A DNA stretch of 64,000 bases from positions 186,001 through 250,000 of the forward strand of contig JAEZHI010000004.1 in the NCBI GenBank assembly GCA_023436885.1. The letters run 5' to 3'. The first letter of the stretch is position 1; the number at the start of each line of letters is the position of its first letter. Below, in pieces: positions 35,010 to 43,380 of this stretch. This DNA is from Pseudomonadota bacterium (GTDB lineage: Bacteria; Pseudomonadota; Alphaproteobacteria; Rhizobiales; Pleomorphomonadaceae). The notes below the pieces were generated by a model, which was not told the origin of the DNA, made no database searches, and was given only the letters and a program-made list of their open reading frames with translations. The position numbers and the translations under genes are program-made.

Positions 35010-37187
35010 ATGAGGATCCGCGCATCTTTCGGCGTGGTGGCAGCGCTTGCCACTTTCGCTTGCTCTTTTTACGCCCAGGCGGAAACGCCTAGGGAAACGC
35101 TGGTCCGGCAGTGGTTGACCTCAGCTTCTTTTGGGCTGCCGTTGTCCGTTGGTTCAAGCAGCTTTGATCCTGCCACACAGACGGTGACGCTGTCGGATGT
35201 CGTGATTGGTAACGTCGACGATAATCTGCTTTCAGTTCATTTTGACGAATTATCTGTCGAAGATCCAAGGACCGCTCCAGGCGACGCCTTCGCCGCGCAT
35301 GCAGTTCGTGGCTCCGGCTACCGCGTCGATATCCGCTTTGATGTCGGGAAATGGTTTCCTGGCCTAGCGTCCCTCGAAGAAGGGGCCGGCAAGGAACTCG
35401 ACAAGGTGGCGCCTCCGGTATCGAAGCAAAAGCCAGTCGGCAAACCGCAAAACGGCAGTGACGACACGAAGCCCGATGGCGCGGCTCAGTCAAATGACTC
35501 AGGCTCCGACAAGCTCAGTGAAAGCAAGCTGCCATCTGTCGTCGACTATTCGCTTTCCGCCGAGACAATGCTCGTCGAGCGCCTTGTCTTCCCGATGCCG
35601 CCGAAAGTTCCGGCAACCAATGGACCGCTTTACGAGAGAGTTTTCAGCTATCTGAACTGGACGACTGGCGTTCGGGCAGACTGGGCGGAGATGAACAATG
35701 TCCGCATCGAAACCAGCGGGATGACCGAAGGCGATTCCATTACGACCTATTCGCTCGCCTATCTTTCGGGCCTTCATGAAGGTCGCGTCGAGCGCGCGGG
35801 CGTCAATTCGATGGAGCAGAAGCCGAAGGACGAGACGTCGCCAGTGAAGTCCGTGACCATCGATAATACCTACCTTATCGGCATGGATTACGGCGCGGCT
35901 TTGGAAACCCTTGACCCAGCCAAGTACGCCGGCGGGGTTGGCGATGGTAGACTGCGAACTGTCTACTCGCAGTATGGCGTCAATAACATCGTGCTGTCTT
36001 TCGACGGCGCGACCGCCAGCATTGGCAATATCGAAGCCGACAATGTCCATATGCGCCAGACCGACAAGCCACTGGTCAAATTGGTAGCTGCGGCGCTCGA
36101 TGATCCCAAACAGATCGAAACTGATCCCTTGTCGTTTATTTCGACGGTCTTGCCAAACTACACTCAGCTGATGGGCGTGGATTTCATCCAAGCCAACAAG
36201 ATCGAGGTCAAAGCCGGCGACGCTATGGAGCTGGCGATCAACCGCTTCGACGGAAATGGCATCGACGGCAATGGTATCGGTGCTTTTACGTTGCGCGATA
36301 TCACCGCGGAGTCCAAGCTGACATCTGCAAAGGTCGGCCTGTCGCTGTTGACGGTTCAAGATGTCCGTTTTGGTTCGCTTGCTGCCTTGCTCGAGCTCGG
36401 CGCTAATGCCTCTGAAGGCAAGGAGCCTTCAGGAAAGGCGATTCACGACGCTATCTTGAACGGTGGCACCTCGTTTGGATTTGTAGAGCTCAGCGCGTTG
36501 TCGGTTGAGTCCCCGCTAGGCTCGGTTGGACTTGACTCCCTTGCCCTAACCAGTGGCGACTATCTCGGAACGCTGCCGCAGCGCGGAGACTTCACCTTCA
36601 CCTCGCTTTCGCTGCCAGTCGCCCTGCTGACCGATGAGACGCTGGTGTCCGAACTCACGGCCATGGGCTACGAAACCCTCGACCTGTCCGGCGGCATGAC
36701 GCTGACGTATGATGCGGACAAGGGCGACCTCAGATTGGAAGACCTCACGCTCAAGGCGACCGACATGGGGGTCGTTTCGGGCGATTTCCATGTTGGAGGG
36801 TTACCGCTGTCGCTCGTTGAAAAACCTGATGAGATCGAAGCCCGCATGAATGCGGCAACCCTTGTCTCCGCGTCTATAACCTACGGCAACGGCGGCATCG
36901 TCGAGAAGGCGTTTGATGCGCAGGCAAAGAAGATGGACCAGGACGGCGAAAAGCTTCGCCAGAATACCGCCAGCGCTCTGCCGCTAATGCTAAACTTCCT
37001 CGAAGATCCCAAGCTGCAGGCGCAGTTCGAAGGGCCGATCTCGGATTTCCTCAAGGATCCAAAATCGATCACTCTGACGGTTGCTCCCCAAAAGCCGGTT
37101 CCGTTTGCCGAACTTGAAAAGGTGAACACCGACAAGCCAAACGATCTTATTCGCGTCTTGAACGTCGGATTGACCGCTAACGAATAA
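35010..37187 (+). CDS. Exported protein of unrecognised family, longer paralogue
   Basis: 725 residues with a signal peptide (VVAALATFACSFYAQAET). Regions: an N-terminal beta-like domain, a polar linker near residues 135-180 (Lys, Ser, Asp, Gln), a long middle domain, and a C-terminal ~200 residues paralogous to the preceding gene. Paired segments include YETLDLSGGMTLTYD with YDKLTFGFYGSGSLD, and FLKDPKSITLTVAPQKP with FLKDPKNLTVTVKPDAP. ATG 35010 follows GGGAGGA. It sits 131 bases after the first paralogue on the same strand, so co-expression is likely. The layered beta-rich sequence recalls AsmA-like or other bridge-like lipid-transfer proteins, but I see no motif to support that; function unknown. 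Confidence 0.8.
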   Translation: MRIRASFGVVAALATFACSFYAQAETPRETLVRQWLTSASFGLPLSVGSSSFDPATQTVTLSDVVIGNVDDNLLSVHFDELSVEDPRTAPGDAFAAHAVRGSGYRVDIRFDVGKWFPGLASLEEGAGKELDKVAPPVSKQKPVGKPQNGSDDTKPDGAAQSNDSGSDKLSESKLPSVVDYSLSAETMLVERLVFPMPPKVPATNGPLYERVFSYLNWTTGVRADWAEMNNVRIETSGMTEGDSITTYSLAYLSGLHEGRVERAGVNSMEQKPKDETSPVKSVTIDNTYLIGMDYGAALETLDPAKYAGGVGDGRLRTVYSQYGVNNIVLSFDGATASIGNIEADNVHMRQTDKPLVKLVAAALDDPKQIETDPLSFISTVLPNYTQLMGVDFIQANKIEVKAGDAMELAINRFDGNGIDGNGIGAFTLRDITAESKLTSAKVGLSLLTVQDVRFGSLAALLELGANASEGKEPSGKAIHDAILNGGTSFGFVELSALSVESPLGSVGLDSLALTSGDYLGTLPQRGDFTFTSLSLPVALLTDETLVSELTAMGYETLDLSGGMTLTYDADKGDLRLEDLTLKATDMGVVSGDFHVGGLPLSLVEKPDEIEARMNAATLVSASITYGNGGIVEKAFDAQAKKMDQDGEKLRQNTASALPLMLNFLEDPKLQAQFEGPISDFLKDPKSITLTVAPQKPVPFAELEKVNTDKPNDLIRVLNVGLTANE

Positions 37188-37224
37188 GTCGACCGCTCTG
37201 TATATCGGTCGTGAAAGAAGACAG

Positions 37225-37262
37225 AAAAGGCCGGGGAGTCGCCCTCCCCGGCCTTGATCTTT
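37225..37262. terminator. Bidirectional terminator
   Basis: AAGGCCGGGGAG (37227-37238) and CTCCCCGGCCTT (37244-37255) form a perfect 12-base-pair stem with loop TCGCC. A-runs on the left and T-rich sequence on the right let it work on both strands, for the exported paralogue operon and for aspS. Confidence 0.9.
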
Positions 37263-37279
37263 TGCTGCTCGCCCACCGA

Positions 37280-39061
37280 TCAGTTCGGCAGGTTCAGCTT
37301 GAGATGCAGCTCGCGCAACTGCTTGGTCGACGCCTCGGAGGGCGCTCCCATCAGCGGATCTTCGGCGCGCTGGTTCATCGGGAACAGCGTGATCTCGCGC
37401 AGGTTCTGCGCACCGCACAGCAGCATCACAACGCGATCGACACCGGCCGCCATGCCGCCGTGCGGCGGGGCGCCATACTGGAAGGCGCGGTACATGCCAC
37501 CGAAGCGCTCCTCGACTTCGGCCTTGGAAGTACCGACCAGCTCGAAGGCCTTGACCATCGTCTCAGGCGACTGATTACGGATCGAACCGGAGGCCATCTC
37601 GTAGCCGTTGCAGACCATGTCGTACTGGAACGCCTTGATGGTCAACGGGTCCTGGCTGTTGAGAGCCTCAAGACCGCCCTGCGGCATGGAGAACGGATTG
37701 TGGGCGAAATCGAGCTTCTTCTCGTCGTCGTTCCACTCGTAGAAGGGGAAGTCGACGATCCAGCAAAGTTCGAAGCGCTCGGTATCGACAAGGTTTAGAT
37801 CGAAGCCGACGCGGTTGCGAGCTTCGCCAGCGAACTTGTAGAACTTCTGAGGATCGCCTGCGACGAAGAACACCGCATCGCCCTCGGCAAGGCCGAGCTG
37901 CACGCGGATCGCCTCGGTGCGCTCCGGACCAATATTCTTGGCGAGCGGACCTGCGCCTTCGAGAACGCCGTTCTCGGAGCGCCAGAAGATATAGCCGAGA
38001 CCGGGCTGGCCCTGCCCTTGGGCCCAGGAATTCATGCGGTCACAGAAGGCGCGGCTGCCACCCGTCTTGGCCGGGATGGCCCAAACTTCCGTCTTCGGGT
38101 CGGCCTCGATCATCCTGGCGAACACCTTGAAGCCCGATCCGGCGAAATGCTGGGTCACCGCCTGCATCTCGATCGGGTTGCGCAGGTCCGGCTTGTCCGA
38201 GCCATAGAGGCGGATGGAGTCGTCGTACTTGATGCGGCGGAACTGCTGGGTAACCGGCTTGCCTTCGGCAAACTCTTCGAAGACACCGCGGATAACCGGC
38301 TCCATGGTGTTGAAGACGTCTTCCTGCGTCACGAAGCTCATCTCGAGGTCGAGCTGATAGAACTCACCCGGCAGGCGGTCGGCGCGCGGGTCCTCGTCGC
38401 GGAAGCAGGGAGCGATCTGGAAGTAACGATCAAAGCCTGCCACCATCAACAGCTGCTTGTACTGCTGCGGCGCCTGCGGCAGCGCATAGAACTTGCCGGC
38501 ATGAATGCGGCTCGGCACCAGGAAGTCACGCGCGCCTTCCGGCGAGGAGGCCGTCAGGATCGGTGTCGAATATTCTGTAAAGCCGGCGTCTTCCATGCGG
38601 CGGCGCATCGAACGGATGACCTTCGTACGCTTGACGATGTTGCCATGCAGCGTTTCGCGGCGCAGGTCGAGGAAGCGATACTTGAGGCGCACGTCTTCCG
38701 GATAGTCCGGCTCACCGAAGACCGGCAGCGGAAGATCCTTGGCTTGGGCCAGAACCGCGATCTCGTTGGCGAACACTTCGATTTCACCAGTCGGAAGGTT
38801 GGCGTTGACCGTCTCGGGCGTGCGGGCGCGAACCAGGCAATCGACGCGGATGACCCACTCGGCGCGCAGCGTCTCGGCAAGTTTGAACGAGCCGCTATCG
38901 GGATCGACCACGACCTGCGTCATGCCGTAATGGTCGCGAAGATCGATGAACAGCAAGCCGCCATGGTCGCGCACACGATGCACCCATCCGGACAGCCGCA
39001 CATTCTGCCCAACGTCGCTGGCTCGAAGTTGGCCGCAGGTGTGGGAGCGATAGGCATGCAT
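37280..39061 (-). CDS. aspS: Aspartyl-tRNA synthetase
   Basis: Charges tRNA-Asp, and in many Alphaproteobacteria possibly tRNA-Asn as well. The 593-residue class II synthetase has an N-terminal OB-fold anticodon domain (VGQNVRLSGWVHRVRDHGGL), motif 2 (FRDEDPRADRLPGEFYQLD), the bacterial GAD insertion domain, and motif 3 (GGMAAGVDRVVMLLCG). The frame runs upstream to 39322, but ATG 39061 (MHAYRSHTCGQL) is the family start, with AGGA upstream. It is a single gene between two terminators or gaps. Confidence 0.95.
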   Translation of the reverse strand: MHAYRSHTCGQLRASDVGQNVRLSGWVHRVRDHGGLLFIDLRDHYGMTQVVVDPDSGSFKLAETLRAEWVIRVDCLVRARTPETVNANLPTGEIEVFANEIAVLAQAKDLPLPVFGEPDYPEDVRLKYRFLDLRRETLHGNIVKRTKVIRSMRRRMEDAGFTEYSTPILTASSPEGARDFLVPSRIHAGKFYALPQAPQQYKQLLMVAGFDRYFQIAPCFRDEDPRADRLPGEFYQLDLEMSFVTQEDVFNTMEPVIRGVFEEFAEGKPVTQQFRRIKYDDSIRLYGSDKPDLRNPIEMQAVTQHFAGSGFKVFARMIEADPKTEVWAIPAKTGGSRAFCDRMNSWAQGQGQPGLGYIFWRSENGVLEGAGPLAKNIGPERTEAIRVQLGLAEGDAVFFVAGDPQKFYKFAGEARNRVGFDLNLVDTERFELCWIVDFPFYEWNDDEKKLDFAHNPFSMPQGGLEALNSQDPLTIKAFQYDMVCNGYEMASGSIRNQSPETMVKAFELVGTSKAEVEERFGGMYRAFQYGAPPHGGMAAGVDRVVMLLCGAQNLREITLFPMNQRAEDPLMGAPSEASTKQLRELHLKLNLPN

Positions 39062-39411
39062 GATGATCGTCCTGTCTCGTTGATTCCGTCGGGAACGGCT
39101 CCGGTTTGCCCCCTTTAAGGCAGCCGGATCTGTGGGCGCGACAAGCGCACGGCGGGGCATATTTGTCAAGAATTCAGACAGCTGATTACGCGCTTCGCCG
39201 GCTGCCTGATCTTCCTTTCTTTGCCAAGGATCAAGGTCAAGTGTCAGGCAAGAATTTTCCATTGCCGGCATTTTTTGAGGGTGCAGCTTCCGACTTTGCC
39301 GGCTTCGTCGGAATAGTGTCATTCGAATGTGGGAGAAGCCTTCGCTCAGACGGCAGGCCGCAAGGCGACTCGCGGGGCTAATCCCGTTTGCCGGCTGATG
39401 GGGACGCTTCC
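39062..39411. other. Intergenic region between aspS and btaA
   Basis: 350 bases, no credible coding frame. It must hold divergent promoters. As btaAB is phosphate-controlled in several rhizobia I looked for a Pho box. TGTCATTCGAATGTG near 39322 has one good half-site, but the second half is poor, so I do not call it. Confidence 0.45.
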
Positions 39412-40641
39412 ATGAGCAAGCAGAAAACCAAGGACCTTCTTGCCAACGCGGTGCATGCCAACAAGCTCACCAGCAAAGAGGGTATTCTCGAGCGCCTGTT
39501 CACCCTCGCCTTTTCGGGTCTGGTTTACCCCCAGATCTGGGAAGATCCGGCCGTTGACATGGCGGCGCTCGAACTCGGCCCGGAGAAGCGCATCATCACA
39601 ATCGCCTCCGGCGGCTGCAACGTCATGAACTATTTGACCGCGTCGCCTGCCGAGATCATTGCCGTCGATCTCAACCCGGCCCATATCGCTTTGCTCAAGC
39701 TGAAGCTGACCGCAGCGCGCGAACTGCCCAACCATGAAAGCTTCTTCCGTTTCTTTGGTCATGCCGACGAACGCGAAAACACCGCCCGTTACGATCGCTT
39801 CCTGCGTGACCGTCTGCCGGAAGACGCTCGGGCTTATTGGGAGAAGCGCGGCCTGACGGGCCGGCGCCAGATCGCCATTTTCACCCGCAATATCTACCGT
39901 TATGGGCTGCTCGGCCGCTTTATAGGCATGATGCATCTCCTGGCTCGTGCCTATGGCAAGAACCCCCGCCTTATGCTGACAGCCAAGGGGCTCGACGAAC
40001 AGAAGCGGCTGTTCGAGGAAAATCTCGCACCGGTCTTTGATTCCAAGCTTGTGCGTTGGCTGTGCCGCATGCCTGTTTCGCTTTACGGCCTTGGCATTCC
40101 GCCGGCTCAGTTCGCCTATCTCTCAGCCGATGCAGATGGTGATCTCGCGGGCCTCTTGCGCCAGCGTCTGTCGCGCCTCGCCTGCGATTTCCCGCTGGAG
40201 GACAACTATTTCGCCTGGCAGGCCTTCGGCCGCCGTTACGATCGCGAGAGCCGTCGGGCGGTGCCGCCTTATCTCACCCGCGACGCCTATGATGCCATTC
40301 GCGCCAATGCCGACCGCGTGACGGCGGTGCAGGCTTCGATGACCAATCAACTGGCCGAGAAGCCAGCTCAAAGCCTCGACGGTTACGTTCTGCTGGATGC
40401 GCAGGACTGGATGACGCCGGCCCAAATGATCGCTCTCTGGAGTGAAATCACCCGGACGGCCCGGCCCGGTGCTCGCGTCATCTTCCGAACGGCGGGGCTG
40501 GAAAGCCCGCTTGAGAAGGTGTTACCGCCGGAAATTCGCTCCCTGTGGTCTTACGACCCATCGACCGTGCCCGGCTATGTCGCCCGCGATCGCTCATCGA
40601 TCTACGGCGGCTTCCATCTCTACGTCAGGACCCAGGCGTGA
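39412..40641 (+). CDS. btaA: S-adenosylmethionine:diacylglycerol 3-amino-3-carboxypropyl transferase (BtaA)
   Basis: First enzyme of betaine lipid (DGTS) synthesis: moves the aminocarboxypropyl group of SAM onto diacylglycerol to give diacylglycerylhomoserine. The 409-residue protein belongs to the DUF3419/BtaA family: LAFSGLVYPQIWEDPAVDM near the N-terminus, TIASGGCNVMNYLTASP and IIAVDLNPAHIALLKLKL as the SAM-binding core, and IFRTAGLESPLEKVLPPEI at the C-terminus. The frame opens at 39388; ATG 39412 has GGGGA upstream. Its stop overlaps the start of btaB, which completes the pathway. Confidence 0.9.
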   Translation: MSKQKTKDLLANAVHANKLTSKEGILERLFTLAFSGLVYPQIWEDPAVDMAALELGPEKRIITIASGGCNVMNYLTASPAEIIAVDLNPAHIALLKLKLTAARELPNHESFFRFFGHADERENTARYDRFLRDRLPEDARAYWEKRGLTGRRQIAIFTRNIYRYGLLGRFIGMMHLLARAYGKNPRLMLTAKGLDEQKRLFEENLAPVFDSKLVRWLCRMPVSLYGLGIPPAQFAYLSADADGDLAGLLRQRLSRLACDFPLEDNYFAWQAFGRRYDRESRRAVPPYLTRDAYDAIRANADRVTAVQASMTNQLAEKPAQSLDGYVLLDAQDWMTPAQMIALWSEITRTARPGARVIFRTAGLESPLEKVLPPEIRSLWSYDPSTVPGYVARDRSSIYGGFHLYVRTQA

Positions 40642-41300
40642 GCGCCCCAGTTTACGCGTCGCGATCCAACGACAGCCAGAAGGCTGCCATGGATCGCATG
40701 TACCGGCTGACCCGGCATATCTACGATGCGACGCGTAAGCCTTATCTGCTCGGTCGTGACCAAATGATCGCGGGCCTGGATGTGCTGCCGGGTGCTACCG
40801 TTCTTGAGATTGGGTGCGGTACCGGCCGCAACCTCGTCGCGGCCGGACGACGCTATCCGAACGCGCGCTTGTTTGGCTTTGATATCTCGGAAGAAATGTT
40901 GAAGACCGCACGGCGGAACATCGATCGATCAGGGCACGATATTCGCCTTGCCGAAGGCGATGCTTGCAGCTTCGATTCCGAGCAAGCTTTTGGAGTTGGA
41001 TCATTCGACCGCGTCTATTTCTCTTACACGCTGTCGATGATACCCGATTGGACGAGAGCGCTGGCTCATGGGCTCGCGCTGGTCAAGGAGGGGGGGACGC
41101 TCTCGGTGGTGGATTTCGGCTTCTGTGAAGGGCTGGGAACTCCGAGCCGGGTCATTCTCCACGGTTGGCTCTCTCTATTTCACGTTAGGCCGCGTGCCAC
41201 CCTGGAAGCTGAGATGACGCGTTTAGCCAAAGAACATAGCAGAAAGATCCGCTTCGAGCGGCCGGTGCGAGGCTATGCCCAGCTCGGCATCATTTCTTGA
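40638..41300 (+). CDS. btaB: Diacylglycerylhomoserine N-methyltransferase (BtaB)
   Basis: SAM-dependent methyltransferase that adds three methyl groups to diacylglycerylhomoserine to give DGTS. The 220-residue protein has motif I VLEIGCGTGRNLVAAGRRYP, RLFGFDISEEMLKTARRN, and a C-terminal GYAQLGIIS. I choose GTG 40638, which overlaps the btaA stop codon (GTGA) and gives MSAPVYASRSNDSQ. The longer frame from 40545 lies wholly inside btaA. Coupled translation with btaA makes the function call firm. Confidence 0.88.
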   Translation: MSAPVYASRSNDSQKAAMDRMYRLTRHIYDATRKPYLLGRDQMIAGLDVLPGATVLEIGCGTGRNLVAAGRRYPNARLFGFDISEEMLKTARRNIDRSGHDIRLAEGDACSFDSEQAFGVGSFDRVYFSYTLSMIPDWTRALAHGLALVKEGGTLSVVDFGFCEGLGTPSRVILHGWLSLFHVRPRATLEAEMTRLAKEHSRKIRFERPVRGYAQLGIIS

Positions 41301-41302
41301 AC

Positions 41303-41683
41303 TCAAACGGCCGCCCTACAGACCGCTTCGATGTTATGTCCGTCGGGGTCGATGATGTAGGCGGCGAAATAGTTGGGGGCATAGGGCCGGAGCCCCGGGG
41401 CGCCATGGTCGGCGCCGCCTGCAGCCAATCCGGCCACATGGAAAGCTGACACCATCTCTCGCGTCTCTGCCGAAAAACCAACGTGAAGCTGCCCCTTGCG
41501 GCTCGCGTCCGATAGCCAGAAGCCAGCATGGCCATCGCAACCATATCCGGCATTCGATGCGTTGCCCACTTCCTCGGCGATGCGTGTAATAAGTCGCTCA
41601 AGGCCGAGCGGGGCAAGAAGCGCATCATAGAAGGTGATTGAGCGCCGGATACTCGTCACTGGGCAGTCGATATGGTCGAACAT
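41303..41683 (-). CDS. VOC-family (glyoxalase-like) protein
   Basis: 126-residue vicinal-oxygen-chelate fold protein of unknown reaction. MFDHIDCPVTSIRRSITFYD is the first beta-alpha unit and YIIDPDGHNIEAVCRAAV the last, with metal-ligand-like His and Glu. The frame also opens at ATG 41737, which overlaps the stop of the next VOC gene (ATGA) and might be a coupled start. The family usually begins at the MFDHI position, so I use 41683. It is paralogous to its upstream neighbour, and the pair looks like a tandem duplication. The stop nearly touches the btaB stop. Confidence 0.75.
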   Translation of the reverse strand: MFDHIDCPVTSIRRSITFYDALLAPLGLERLITRIAEEVGNASNAGYGCDGHAGFWLSDASRKGQLHVGFSAETREMVSAFHVAGLAAGGADHGAPGLRPYAPNYFAAYIIDPDGHNIEAVCRAAV

Positions 41684-41733
41684 GGTAAGGATAAAGGGCT
41701 GGCGACAGTACGCTCCATCGCCGGCCACTCCTC

Positions 41734-42126
41734 TCATTCAGGCTTATGGCAGACCGCTTCGATGTTATTGCCATCGGGGTCCAGAACAAACGCGCCGTAA
41801 TAGTTGGAATGGTAATGCGGCCTGAGGCCTGGCCCGCCATTGTCTCGCCCGCCGGCGGCTATGGCCGCTGCATAAAATGCGTCAACGCTTGCTCGATCGT
41901 TGGCCGCGAAGGCGACATGGAAATGCATGATCTCGCCTCTTGGACGACCGGTCGACACCCAGAAGTACGGCTTGCCATCGCTGCCGTAGCCAGCGAACGC
42001 ATCCCCTCCGGTCTCTTCCGCCGAAACTGACATCAGCACCGATATGCCGAGCGGGGCGAGCGCTTTGTCGTAGAAAGCCTTCGATTTATCGAAGTCGACG
42101 GCTGGAAAGCCCATGTGGTCCAGCAT
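41734..42126 (-). CDS. VOC-family (glyoxalase-like) protein, paralogue
   Basis: 130-residue VOC protein with MLDHMGFPAVDFDKSKAFYD at the start and FVLDPDGNNIEAVCHKPE at the end, the same frame of motifs as the downstream gene. GGGGAG precedes ATG 42126. Such proteins include dioxygenases, glyoxalases and resistance proteins; nothing here tells which. It is probably transcribed together with the next VOC gene. Confidence 0.8.
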   Translation of the reverse strand: MLDHMGFPAVDFDKSKAFYDKALAPLGISVLMSVSAEETGGDAFAGYGSDGKPYFWVSTGRPRGEIMHFHVAFAANDRASVDAFYAAAIAAGGRDNGGPGLRPHYHSNYYGAFVLDPDGNNIEAVCHKPE

Positions 42127-42205
42127 TTCTTTCTCCCCTTTTTGAGGATGAAGAACATAGCCGGTCGCCCTGCCAATCCCTGTCAGGAGTGCTTAGCGGC
42201 CGGCA

Positions 42206-43237
42206 CTAGATTCCTTCAAATCCCGAGAGCACGCCGACAGCATTGTGGCCGATGTCCTCTACGGCGTAGCCGCCCTCCTGTACGAAGAGGGTCGGGCGAC
42301 CAAGGCGGGCTATCCGGCCGCCGATCTTCGGATAATCCTCCCGCTTCAACTTGAACTTCGAAATCGGATCGCCCTCGAAGGTATCGAGGCCGAGCGACAC
42401 GATAAGCGCATCCGGCCCAAACGCCTCGATCGCTCGGCAAGCCTCTTCAAGCGCTGCCCCCCAAGTATCCCAAGCGGTGCCGAAAGGCATTGGCAGATTG
42501 AGAGCGAATCCCTCCCCTTCCCCCTCGCCAATTTCATCGGCGTGCCCTGAGAAGAAGGGATAGGCAAAGCGTGTATCGGCGTGCAGATCCACCGTCTGCA
42601 CATCTCCGCGCCGGTAGAAAATCTCCTGTGTGCCATTGCCGTGATGGTAATCGACGTCAAGAATGGTAACGCGTTTAGCCCCGTGATCCAGGAACCATTG
42701 AGCGGCTACCGCCGCGTTGTTGATGAAGCAATAGCCTCCCATGGTGGAGGAACCCGCGTGGTGTCCCGGCGGACGGCAGAGTGCATAGGCTGCCTTCTCG
42801 CCGCCGTGAATCAATTCGGCGGCCCCAACCGCCGACCAAACGGCCGACTGCACCGCTTCCCAGGTCCCTTCCACGAAGGAACCGCCGCCATCGAACGAAT
42901 AGTAGCCCATCAGGCCGTTGACGTGTTCTGGGCGAATGTCGCGTTGGCCGCGCGCCGGCCAGACGTATGGCATGGTTGGTCCGGTTCGTCCCTCCGCCAG
43001 CCAAAGTTTCCAGAAGTCGGCCATGAACTTGAGATACCCTGCGTCGTGAACTCTGAGCGCCCTGGCGACGGCATCGATGGGCTTGGCTTCAAGCACATCG
43101 CCGAGGCCGACTGCGGCAATCCGATTCAGAATGAAGTCCACTCGGCTCGGCAGTTCGAAGGCCGGTGTTATCACGCCGGCATTGAGTTCTTGGTTGTCTG
43201 CATGGCGGCGATGAAGAGGCGAGTAGACGGTTTTCAT
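42206..43237 (-). CDS. Histone deacetylase-like amidohydrolase (acetylpolyamine type)
   Basis: Zinc hydrolase of the HDAC/acetylpolyamine amidohydrolase superfamily, 343 residues. The active site is intact: CRPPGHHAGSSTMGGYCFINN (His pair), ILDVDYHHGNGTQEIFY (zinc Asp and His), and SLGLDTFEGDPISKFKL (second zinc Asp). The N-terminal VYSPLHRRHADNQEL is typical of the acetylpolyamine branch, which deacetylates acetylputrescine, acetylspermidine and similar compounds. Substrate is inferred from the subfamily look. It is divergent from the ABC-F gene. Confidence 0.85.
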   Translation of the reverse strand: MKTVYSPLHRRHADNQELNAGVITPAFELPSRVDFILNRIAAVGLGDVLEAKPIDAVARALRVHDAGYLKFMADFWKLWLAEGRTGPTMPYVWPARGQRDIRPEHVNGLMGYYSFDGGGSFVEGTWEAVQSAVWSAVGAAELIHGGEKAAYALCRPPGHHAGSSTMGGYCFINNAAVAAQWFLDHGAKRVTILDVDYHHGNGTQEIFYRRGDVQTVDLHADTRFAYPFFSGHADEIGEGEGEGFALNLPMPFGTAWDTWGAALEEACRAIEAFGPDALIVSLGLDTFEGDPISKFKLKREDYPKIGGRIARLGRPTLFVQEGGYAVEDIGHNAVGVLSGFEGI

Positions 43238-43380
43238 GAGCGAATCCGGTCAAGCGGCTATCAAGATCGCTGACGCTACACCGGCCGCTCGGACCGGCAA
43301 GGGCGAAAAGACGACAACCCAGCTGAAATTCTCGCCGTCCGTCTTGCCTTTCCCGTCCATTCGGGCGAAATCGCCGGGCC

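Noticed and set aside
38018..39118. 366-codon forward frame
   Set aside because: Antisense shadow of aspS.
39322..39337. Possible Pho box upstream of btaA
   Set aside because: Only one half-site (TGTCAT) is good; the repeat 11 bases on is too far from consensus.
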